Positions 54,594-64,000 of a DNA stretch of 64,000 nucleotides are shown here, one piece after another. The translations under genes were made by a program, and so were the position numbers. This DNA is from Allantophomopsis cytisporea (taxonomy: Eukaryota; Ascomycota; Leotiomycetes; Phacidiales; Phacidiaceae). The first letter of the stretch is position 1; every line of letters starts with the position of its first letter. Under the pieces are notes generated by a model. The model did not search any database, was not told the origin of the DNA, and saw only the letters and a program-made list of their open reading frames with translations. The stretch is taken from positions 1,736,001-1,800,000 of the forward strand of contig CP103037.1 in assembly GCA_024752435.1 (NCBI GenBank), written 5' to 3'.

Positions 54594-56496
54594 CTTAACT
54601 CAATAAGACTTTTGGTTGTGTTAAGAGACCTTTGATGATCTCACAAACATTCTGTTTGACATGCGGGTCCGCTTAGAGTGCAAACACACGGCAGAAAGTT
54701 GCTTCGCCAAAGAAATGCGCACCGCTTCTTATTGGGTAGACAGCCCCACGCAGCCTGAGCTTGGACTCGCGCCCCAGCTACAAAATATTTGTGCGTCTCT
54801 AATATTTCATCTTCCTTCTTCATCAATATACACCCGGAATGTCGACCAGATATTTCCCGGCATCTTTACTCTCACAACACTACACATGACTGACTAACAT
54901 TGCAGCATGGAGCGACTGCTGGTCGTATACTGTAAGCACCACTTTTTCTATTTCTCCCCCTGTGCTCCTGATGAAATCCTACACACCAGTTCTTGGCGAT
55001 TAACCATGTGCCATTACGAACAACATGCACTACCATCTGAAGCACTCCTTAGCACAATCCTCTTCATATTACAACTACATCAGTTTGAAGTGGCTAGTAG
55101 CTAACGAATCAACAGAATATACAGGAAATGTAGCCTACGTGAACCCTGATTGGAAAATGTCTTGGACCGAGTAAGTTTACATCATTCATTTTCAGCAGCA
55201 TCCCAATCCCGCGATTTCTATGATGAAAAACCATATTTACAGTTCTGCTTCTGAACTACAATGTTGATAACCAAATTACCAAAACTTTTCTGATCATAAT
55301 CGCTCTCTCCAACGCATTTCAAGACTGTCTCTTCTTAGAATTGGCGCTAACTGTCTCGAAGTTTTTCAGATTACACATATACCAAGCAGATTGGCTCATA
55401 TAGACCACAACGTGCTTTAATAAGGTACGGTTTTACAACACCTTTTGCATATTCTCCTGCCATGATGACAACAGCTTATCCATTCAACGAAAGCGTGTCG
55501 ACCGAGCCACCCTCCCACACCGGACCTGGTCACTCGTGGCCAGGGAGGATAGGTTGTGGAGTTGCACCTCTATCTCATCGGCTCTCGGGCTGATGCTATA
55601 TGTGTGTTATGTGGCTTCAGAGCTGCGACCCTCTGTGCGCCCGTCTTGGGACATAGAGGTTCGCAGCCGGTCAAGTGCTTGAGTAAAACCGGCCTTACTG
55701 AGCAAATTCATCATCTTCCGCGAGCTCACAATATCTTGTCCAGCTTCGTGCTAACAATGTTACTGAACAGGTTTTGAACTCGACAACTTTGTTAGCTGTA
55801 AACAAGCACTTTAGGATCACTTGGAGTTGCACACAATGCTTAATTTAAAATATATATAAAAAAAACTCTTATCATGTTTTGACGTGACATATTCACGTGA
55901 AATTGTGAGGGAATGAAATCATGGAAGTCCTATAAACCGTCTTGCACATACAAAGCAACTGAAAGAAGAAAACACGCCAATAATAGAAGATTCGTTGATA
56001 TGTCACACTGGTCTAAATAACCGTACTGGGAAAGAAATGGTCCTCGAAATGAGTTTAGAATTAACCCTCCTGCTGAGGACACTGATCTTGTAATGTAAAA
56101 TCAACTGAAAAGTGTGCCTCGGCATTAAGGTGGCAGATATTTTGTAGGCATGGTGGGTAAGTAGGTACCTAGACTTATCTGACTGTGTTACGCGGCCGTC
56201 TACTGCTCCCGTCGTCATCGCGCACGCTTTGAATCTCACACTCATTGAATTATCTTCCCTAACTTTGAGTAAGCCTGACCCAGAGCTTGTCAAGAGTTTT
56301 GGTGTGTTGATTTCTCCTTGTAAAGTTCCTACATAGAGATTCAGGAGGTTCTATGCGACGACTGCGAAGCATTTATAAGTGACTGTATGTACCTGTTTGT
56401 CAGAAATGACCCCTCCATGTGAAGAACTCTCTGACTCAATCTCACTGTAGCCTAATCTAATTATTCTCGCAATCCAGCCGATACAAATCAATCAAC
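54594..56496. other. 1.9 kb region with splice-like signals but no resolved gene
   Basis: Three good branch-plus-acceptor units occur on the plus strand: CTGACTAAC..TTGCAG before 54905, GCTAAC..AACAG near 55115, and GCTAAC..TTTCAG near 55371. They are paired with donors GTAAGC near 54932 and GTAAGT near 55170. A short open segment between them reads YVNPDWKMSWTE. I could not build an ORF that stays open through all junctions, so no CDS is called. Confidence 0.35.
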
Positions 56497-58048
56497 ATGG
56501 ATTTTAATGGATCTTCACCTTTCCCAGAGGGGGTTATTTCCTTCTTGGATACAGATTTATACAAGTTGACTATGCAATGCGCAGTCCTGAAATACTTCTC
56601 AGACGTTCACGTAACTTACGCGTTCACAAACCGAACCCCCGAGAAGAAGTTGTCGCGAGCCGCATTCACTTGGTTAGAGACACAGATCCACAGTCAGTTC
56701 CTTCCTCCATGGTCATAACTTCGCGTCCATTATATCATCCTGACTTCTACTTAGAGCTTGGAAATATTGCTCTTTCGCCCGACGAGCTCAGATTCCTGAA
56801 ATCGACTTGTACATATCTCAACGAGCCTTACCTCAATTTCCTCCAGGAATTCCGTCTTCGACCAAGAGAGCAGATCAAAGCATCCTTCCTACCGGACAAC
56901 GACACAGGTAGCGATAGCGATGTCGGCGAGTTCAAGCTGGATGTTCAGGGCCTGTGGGTCGACACTATCCTCTACGAGATCCCATTGCTTGCCCTTACCA
57001 GTGAAGCATACTTTCGCTTCATGGACACTGACTGGACATACGATGGACAAGAGGACAAGGCTTATGCGAAGGGCTTGAAGCTTTTGGAAGCTGGCTGTGT
57101 GGTCTCGGAATTCGGTACTCGAAGAAGAAGAGATTACCACACCCAGGCCCTTGTATTCAGAGGTCTTGTGAAGGCAAAGAAGGAGGGCGAAAAGCTTGGA
57201 TTGAAGGGAAAGATCTCAGGGACTAGTAATGTACACCTAGCCATGAGATTCGGTATTCCACCCATTGGTACTGTGGCTCACGAATGGTATATGGGAATTG
57301 CAGCCATCACTGTGAGTACTGGAGCATGCTGTCACATTTGTAGACGCTAATATATACAGGGTGACTATGAAAACGCTAACGAGAATGCCCTCAGCTACTG
57401 GGCGGGATGTTTCGGGGAGGGGGTATTGAGTGTAGCGTTGACCGACACATTCGGTACTCCAGCATTCCTGAAGGCTTTTGGAAAGAATATGCCATCGAAT
57501 ACAAATGCCACAGCAGGCGCAGCTACCACATCGGAATTGGATTCAAGTAACCGCACTTATGCTGAGAGCTACCAAGGTCTTAGACAAGACTCTGGCGATC
57601 CTCTTGTTTTCATCGAGACTGTTCGCAAGTTCTACGAGGAGAAGGGCATCCCTAAAAAGGGCAAGGTACTCGTCTTCAGTGACTCGATTTCTAGCATTGA
57701 GCAGTGCATTAAGTACAAGGAAGCCACTGAAGCAGCGGGCTTCACTCCTACTTTTGGTATTGGTACCTGGATGACAAATGACTTCACAAGGACCTCTGAT
57801 GGAAGCCCAAGTACGCCTATAAATATCGTCATTAAGTTGAGCTCGGCGAATGGAAATCCGGCTATCAAACTTAGTGATGATATGGGAGGAAAGGGGACTG
57901 GTAATAAAGAAGTTGTAGCGAAGGTCAAGACCTTGGTACGTTCATTCTACTCACAATTCTATTTCGTACAAGTACTAACCAACTCCAGCTCGGGTATGTT
58001 GAGAAATCTTGGGAGGGCGGTGATGAGCGATCACGTTGGGGGAGGTAA
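56497..58048 (+). CDS. NPT1: Nicotinate phosphoribosyltransferase Npt1
   Basis: Exons 56497-56692, 56755-57311, 57360-57935 and 57989-58048; introns 56693-56754, 57312-57359, 57936-57988; 462 residues. Signature segments: SFLDTDLYKLTMQCAVLKYF near the N-terminus, VTYAFTNRTPEKK, SEFGTRRRRDYHTQALVFRGL, ISGTSNVHLAMRFGIPPIGT, AHEWYMG, QGLRQDSGDPLVFIE, VFSDSISSIEQCIKYK and GIGTWMTNDF. The enzyme makes nicotinate mononucleotide from nicotinate and PRPP in the NAD salvage (Preiss-Handler) pathway. The last exon adds LGYVEKSWEGGDERSRW. The extra acidic loop at about residue 124 (DNDTGSDSDVGEFK) is variable in the family. Confidence 0.96.
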
Positions 58049-59476
58049 ACTGTTGCCTCAATATTGTACTTGCGTACTAACCATACTCTGTACATATTGG
58101 ATATTGGTTTCGTTCTGCGTTGCAATGAGCGAGCATCAGCATAGGATAGATTTGATATATTGGTACCGGCGTAGTGTAGGCATAGATTTCCATATAGAAT
58201 ACCTTACAGCATTCTGGGATGGTTGACAATGTTCCCGTGCAAGAAGGTTAAGATATTGACCATATTTAGTATATTTGGTGAGAGTGTGCGACCAACCCAC
58301 TGAGACCTTGATTTTATGTTACATGTATGTATGTTCATACATGCATACATACATACATACATACATACATACATACATACATACATACAAATAACGGATC
58401 GACTGTACCTAGCAGTTTTTAATCGAGCACAAACTCCGATTAACTTGTCTTATTTTGAGGATCTTTGAAGTAGAATTGAGATCGATCGGACTATACTACG
58501 TAGAATTGGGTGTTGAACGTATATTCAAATATCCACAACCAATTAATCTGCCGCCGCCAGATAGGCTATGCTGACAGCTAGAATCAAATATGACTAAAGC
58601 AGGCTAAGAAGTCGCACAAATGGCCGTTCAAATTTAAGTTTTTATTGGATGATTCAAATTACTTTCAAACCCTCCGAGCTATATTTTAACGACTGCAAAC
58701 TCATCAGGTTGTGCAGAGAAACTGCCGGTCTTGTCCTCTTGATCTGTAGAATATCAGAGTCAAGCAGCACCATTTCGATTCATGTACAACACTCCAATTT
58801 ACTCCCACTTGATCTGTGTACCTTATGTACATACATACAAGCCCTCGACAGCCTACAAGGGTACACCGGCGTCTGTTTTAGAATAGCCGCTGTCGCTTCA
58901 ATTGCCTAGGTGGCGCAATCCTTCTTCCTGAGTGTGATCTGGCCAAAGGCGGTTTAAAGTGTTTTAAGGTAGAAACCTAACACCTTAGTCCTTTATGGGG
59001 TATGACTTGAAGCGTCGAGTCGTCACAACTGCACACATACTCACAAGTACACGGTAATCCCATCCACTTAAACGAACTCCCCCATACTCCGGCACTACCT
59101 ACCTACTCACCAAACCTCACTATTCTCCAGCAAAAACATCTCATATTACCTTACCTACCTACCTACCTACTTACCCACCACATACATATCACAACGCCTT
59201 GCTGATGTACGCATAATTGCGTATACAGTTGGCATCTCATCGAGCCCTTTTCTCCGACTCAATAATTCAAAAACTCAAATCATTGAATAAAAGAGCGAGT
59301 CGGAAGCTTACTTACGGACATTCCGCGACGCAAGGTTGAGCATAATCAAGGGGCCGGCGTCGCGCTACAGCTTACCTTCTCATTCGAGATCGCCAACTGT
59401 CATCAATTCGACCTCGATTCTTCTTCGACGACAATCCTTTGATCCAACATCTTTGTGCCTTCGAGGCATCTTTTAC
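58049..59476. other. Intergenic with microsatellites upstream of ANP1
   Basis: 1.4 kb. Contains the (CATA)n tract at 58345-58389 and a CCTA run at 59149-59172 (ACCTACCTACCTACC). The stretch before 59477 is long, CT/CA-rich leader. No gene-like frame. Confidence 0.5.
58345..58389. repeat. (CATA)n microsatellite
   Basis: About eleven uninterrupted CATA units in the 3' flank of NPT1. Confidence 0.95.
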
Positions 59477-61332
59477 ATGTTGCCCTCATATGCGTCTTCA
59501 TCTTCATCGAAGATGATGCCACGGCATCAAGCGGCCGCCTATGGCAATGGCTCATATCCACGAGGAGGTAGCAATACCTTTTCGATATCACCTCACAAGT
59601 ATGAATTGCCAATACCCACAGCGCTCAACAAGTCCTTGAGCCCTCGCTCATCCTTGGAAAGATCACGGCTTGATGCTGATTGTGCATTGAATTAGATACG
59701 AACCAAGATATTCGCAATCCGCTGTCCGACGCCGAAGAACTTTATATGTACGCCTACTCGTGGTCGCTGTAATTTCACTCCTTTTTGGGGTTTTCATATG
59801 GCCTGGTGCCTCGTTACTTCCAGCACTATCGCTTGGCTTATTCTCTGGCGGAGAAGACTTTCATCTGGAAACGGTACGATATTACGATTTGAATAATGTT
59901 GGCGGAACCGCAAGAGGATGGGAACGGGAAGAGCGAATTCTACTATGCGCCCCATTGCGAGACGCCGAAGCTCACTTGGAAATGTTCAGTCACCACTTGA
60001 TGAACTTCACATATCCTCACCATCTGATCGATCTCGCTTTCCTCGTATCGGATTCGAAGGACAACACCCTTGGCAAATTGTCATCAATCCTCAATGCTCT
60101 ACAAAACCACCCTGATCCGAACATGCCTTTCGGCGAGATTTCAATCATCGAGAAGGATTTCGGCCAAAAAGTCAACCAGGATGTCGAGAGTCGTCACGGA
60201 TTTGCTGCGCAGGCAACCCGAAGAAAGTTGATGGCCCAGGCCAGAAATTGGCTTCTCAGTGCTGCTCTTCGACCATACCACAGTTGGGTTTACTGGAGAG
60301 ATGTCGATGTGGAGACCGCCCCGTTCACCATTCTCGAGGATCTGATGCGCCACAACAAGGATGTCATTGTACCAAGTGAGTATTAACCGCTAAATTCAAT
60401 GTCTCATGTACTAATTATCTACTAGACGTGTGGCGTCCTCTACCCGACTGGCTTGGTGGAGAGCAACCTTACGATCTGAACTCGTGGCAGGAATCCGAAA
60501 CTGCACTCGCTCTTGCAGATACTCTGGACGAAGACGCCGTCATCGTCGAAGGTTATGCCGAATACGCAACTTGGAGACCTCATCTTGCTTATCTTCGCGA
60601 TCCATACGGTGACCCAGACATGGAAATGGAGATTGACGGTGTTGGTGGTGTTAGCATCTTGGCAAAAGCCAAGGTCTTCAGGTCTGGTGTTCATTTCCCC
60701 GCATTTAGTTTCGAAAAGCACGCCGAAACGGAAGGATTTGGAAAGGTTGGTCTCTCATATTGCTGTGTCGCAGCCATGATCCTAATATATCTATAGATGT
60801 CTAAGAGAATGGGTTTCTCGGTTATCGGTCTTCCACATTACACCATCTGGCATTTGTACGAGCCCAGTGTCGATGATATTCGCCACATGGAGGTAAGAAC
60901 TACTAAAATAATGTATAGGATATATTCTGACATTCACAGGAAATGGAACAGGAACGCCAAGCTCGTGAGGCCGAGGAGAAGGAAAAGGCAGATCGCCAGA
61001 AGAAGCTCAAGGACCAATTCAATGATCCTAACAGTCAGTGGGAGAAGGATAAGAACGATATTCAGAATATGGCAGCGGCCGAGCAAGAGGCGAAACTGAA
61101 CGCACAATCCGGAAGTGACTCGACCCAACAAGGCCAGACAGATAGTTCTAAACAAGATCAAGCTGCGTCTCCTAATCAAGTACAAGGAGCGCCGGCAGAT
61201 GCAGGACAAATCCAGGCCGACACATCTAAGCAAGGCCAGCAAGTTGCAGCTGCACCTGCGAAGCCAGCAATTGTAGCTGCAGCTGCTAACCCTAACGCTG
61301 CAGCAGAGGTAAGAAGAGCCCTTCAACAGTAA
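59477..61332 (+). CDS. ANP1: Anp1/Mnn9/Van1 family mannan polymerase subunit (Anp1-like)
   Basis: Exons 59477-59598, 59696-60375, 60426-60745, 60797-60892 and 60940-61332; 536 residues. A Ser-rich cytosolic N-terminus leads into SPHKYEPRYSQSAVRRRRTLYVR and one signal-anchor helix (about 63-82). The glycosyltransferase domain shows ERILLCAPLRDAEAHLEMF, LAFLVSDSKDNTLGKL, SIIEKDFGQ, YHSWVYWRDVDVETAP (DxD region near residue 242), DVIVPNVWRPLP and the C-terminal IGLPHYTIWHLYEPS. A charged coiled coil (QERQAREAEEKEKADRQKKL) and a Gln/Ala-rich tail finish the protein. The family acts in the Golgi to extend alpha-1,6-mannose backbones. Intron 3 uses a GTTGGT donor. A start at the downstream MMPRHQ is possible. 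Confidence 0.93.
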
Positions 61333-62049
61333 TAGCTATCCGCTAACAACGACGAGGCTGCCAATCAGATATGAAAGCTGTAGTGTAAGGATTGATGTTT
61401 TGGTTAAGGAAGATCGGAGTTTGAATTAGAGGGCTTCATCATTGCAGAAAGCTCCAAAGGCCTTTGTATGACAGTAATTCGTCACAACTGGACGCTGCAA
61501 TTCCAGGGAACTTGCTGGGAATTTTGTCTTAGCTTTATGGAGTACACAAGCTCAATGGGATGAGACTTGGGAAGGCATCTGGATGGATGAGCAAAATATC
61601 AGTTTCGTGGCGACAACATGGTAGAAAATGTAAAGCCTTAGATTTGCAAATGAACTTGGTTTGATACATGGTCGATTAGATCAACCCATGGAAATAGTGA
61701 AGATACATATAGTAGATTTAAGAGGCTTGGGGGTTGCCAAAAGTTGTACCGGGGGGTAACGCGGTCGACAAGGCTGAAAGTGACATGGCTTACTCGCCAA
61801 ACGTGTACTGTAGCTCTAGTATCAAGCAGTATGTAGCCTTCCAATAACACCTAGAGCTTCAGGACAACTTGCACCAAAGTAGAATCTCTTCCTCCAACAT
61901 ACAGTTAATTTCATTCGTTCCACTCGATATCCGGTCGATCTGGCTGTTCAGACCCTACGTTGCGATCTGGCCTGATCAACCATTCCCAGGTTAAATATCC
62001 ATCTGCTGCAGGCGGCCGCACTGATGCTTCGTTGTCTCCTCGTGAGATC
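61333..62049. other. Intergenic upstream of the Gea-like gene
   Basis: 717 bp. The Gea-like frame is open upstream to at least 61960 without an ATG, so a short 5' exon could lie in this region. Confidence 0.45.
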
Positions 62050-64000
62050 ATGAGCAACGATGAATTAGTAGGAGACGAGAGGATGTCGCAAGCAACCGCA
62101 GCAATGGCAGACTTGGACTTGGAAACAGAGGCGTCTGCTTTTGGCAGTGCGCCTCGACAATACGGAATGGGAGAGTCGACTCTCAATGGAGCTATAGGAG
62201 GCCACAAAGCTGCCACAGTTGCAGTGGCAGTCGACCCCGTAGCGCTCATAACTACGGAATGCATCACAGTTACATCGGCCATGCGCAAACATGCAAGATG
62301 GGCGCATTCTTCTGTGTCGGCGATCTTGGGAGGCAGCTCGAGCGCCGCGCCTGCTTTCAATTCGCGACCCGCTACACCCAGAGATGAGTTGGCATCGCGG
62401 AAATTGAACAAGACGGGTCGTGTTAGTCATGTTGACGAGGGAAACGATGATGATAGCCTGGCAAATAGATGGGGCTTGAGGGGAAAGAAGGGAAAGAGCA
62501 TGCAGGATAACCCATTGATGGCAGGCTTTGGACGATTAAGACGGGAACTTCAGGGCTGTAAAGGTATGATAGAGCTTGATGTCAAAATTGCCATATACTA
62601 AATGCTTTAAAGATATACGGACATTCGATACGCCCTCGTTATTACATCCCTTTTTGCAAGTTATACAAGCTTCTGCGACATCCGCTCCGATCACTTCCTT
62701 AGCCCTCATGGCAATCACGAAATTCTTTGCATACAATCTGATTAGTGAAGAGTCTCCGCGGCTGGCACTGGCTATGCAGTCGCTTTCTGCAGCGATCACA
62801 CATTGTCGATTTGAAGCGAGCGATTCAGCTCAGGATGAGATTGTTCTTCTTAGAATTCTGAAACTTATGGAAGGGATGCTATCAGGACCGGGAGGCGACT
62901 TGCTTAGTGACGAAAGTGTCTGTGAAATGATGGAGACTGGACTGAGCATGTGCTGCCAAGCAAGGCTATCCGAGCTCCTACGGCGATCTGCGGAAATGTC
63001 CATGGTCAAGATGTGTCAGATTATATTCGAGAGACTGAAGCATCTAGAAGTAGAAGCTGGAGACGAAGCGGAGGCACTGGACGAGCAGACAAGGGGTGAT
63101 ATGGATACTGTCAAGATGGCGCCATCGGCGAATAGCAACAACGCAGTTACCTCATCGTTAGCTGCTCCACCAATTAGTGCTCGATCTTCTGCCAGCTTTG
63201 ATAGATCACGACCACCGCCCGTCGACCCATCCACGTCACAAGTCTACATTGCCCCAGTGTCTGAGAGCGAGGAAGATGTTGATATTCGACCGTATTCACT
63301 GCCATCTATTCGAGAACTGTTCCGCGTGCTTGTAGATCTGTTAGATCCACACGATCGTCAACATGCTGATACGATGAGAGTAATGGCCTTGCGCATTATT
63401 GACGTCGCGCTCGAGGTTGCAGGTCCTTCAATTGCAAAACATCCAACATTGGCACACCTTGCTGAGGACCGATTATGTCGATATCTCTTTCAATTGGTGC
63501 GATCAGACAACATGGCAATTCTTCATGAGTCTTTGATTGTGGCGGGGACGCTACTAGCTACATGCCGTGGTGTCTTGAAACTCCAGCAGGAATTGTTCTT
63601 ATCATATCTTGTTGCCTGCCTTCATCCCCGGGTTGAAATACCCCGAGAGCCGGGTATAGATCCTTCCCTATATGCAGGTGTTCCACAGGCACCAAAGCTG
63701 GTTAAACCTGCTCCGTCACAACCGGGAAGTGGAAGAGCTACTCCTGTGCCGGTTAAGGATAGACAAAAGCTTGGCATGGAGGGTGGATCGAGGAAACCGG
63801 ATGCTAGAGAGGCTATGATCGAAAGTGTTGGTGCGTTGTCTCGGATACCCAGCTTTATGGTCGAGCTCTATGTCAATTATGACTGCGAGGTTGATCGTAG
63901 TGACCTGTGCGAGGATATGGTAGGGCTTCTATCTCGCAACGCAATTCCGGATTCAGCGACTTGGAGTACGACGAGTGTGCCACCATTGTGTTTAGACGCT
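62050..64000 (+). CDS. GEA1: Arf guanine nucleotide exchange factor, Gea1/Gea2/GBF1 type (5' part)
   Basis: Exons 62050-62563 and 62613 to beyond the window edge; intron 62564-62612 (49 bp, GTATGA donor, ACTAAA branch, AAAG acceptor). About 634 residues are visible. VAVDPVALITTECITVTSAMRKHARWAHSSV is the conserved start of the DCB domain in GBF1/Gea proteins (shown in parts: ALITTECITVTSAMRKHAR). GFGRLRRELQGCKDIRTFDTPSLLHPFLQVI and SAPITSLALMAITKFFAYNLI continue it. The HUS region begins near LEVAGPSIAKHP / LFQLVRSDNMAILHE. The catalytic Sec7 domain lies outside the window. These proteins activate Arf1 at the cis-Golgi. The first in-frame ATG (MSNDELVGDERM) is used as start; an extra 5' exon is possible. 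Confidence 0.92.

Noticed and set aside
61911..62411. Minus-strand 166-codon frame
   Set aside because: Antisense shadow of the Gea-like first exon, whose plus frame carries clear DCB-domain sequence.

Overview
The window is nuclear DNA of a filamentous ascomycete (Pezizomycotina). Nearly every gene is interrupted by short introns of about 46-130 bp with GTRNGT-like donors, CTAAC/CTGAC-type branch sites and YAG or AAG acceptors. Typical fungal families occur: Zn2Cys6 regulators, RTA1-like exporter, a glutamic (G1) protease, an Anp1/Mnn9 mannosyltransferase, a short LOV photoreceptor and UstYa/DUF3328. The gene set fits a leotiomycete such as a Sclerotiniaceae relative, but I cannot name the species. 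I rebuilt exon structures by hand; for every multi-exon model below the summed exon length is a multiple of three and the family sequence continues across each junction.

Layout. 0.9-21.8 kb is a dense housekeeping block: PRELI/Ups lipid transfer protein, WDR83-like WD40 protein, HEI10-like RING protein, an unknown GC-rich coiled-coil protein, Asi1/3-like membrane RING ligase, tRNA endonuclease Sen34, a small spliced membrane protein, Elongator Elp4, an unknown 212-residue protein 10 nt upstream of RPB8, RPB8 itself, a YJR142W-type Nudix hydrolase, Hikeshi/Opi10 and the apyrase Ynd1. 21.8-25.1 kb is empty apart from AT microsatellites. 25.1-34.0 kb holds an RTA1-like protein, a sterol-glucosyltransferase-like protein with an apparent one-base frameshift, a VIVID-like LOV protein and a secreted glutamic protease.

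34-50.7 kb is an AT-rich accessory region. It contains decayed genes (an unidentified one at 36.8-37.2 kb, a GNAT acetyltransferase at 37.6-38.1 kb, a UstYa/DUF3328 gene at 38.8-39.6 kb) and a reading frame with three in-frame stops at 47.5-48.2 kb. Its best preserved part is a divergent pair encoding the two halves of plant Tm-1-like proteins (UPF0261 domain and TIM-barrel domain), followed by two Zn2Cys6 transcription factors.

52.0-64.0 kb returns to housekeeping content: Myb-like protein, exosome subunit Mtr3, nicotinate phosphoribosyltransferase Npt1, mannan polymerase subunit Anp1 and the N-terminal part of a Gea/GBF1-type Arf exchange factor cut by the window edge. I recognised no tRNA, rRNA or CRISPR. 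The points most worth checking are the divergent Tm-1-type pair, the 10-nt gap before RPB8, the interrupted reading frame at 47.5 kb, and the gene relics whose stops may reflect repeat-induced point mutation.
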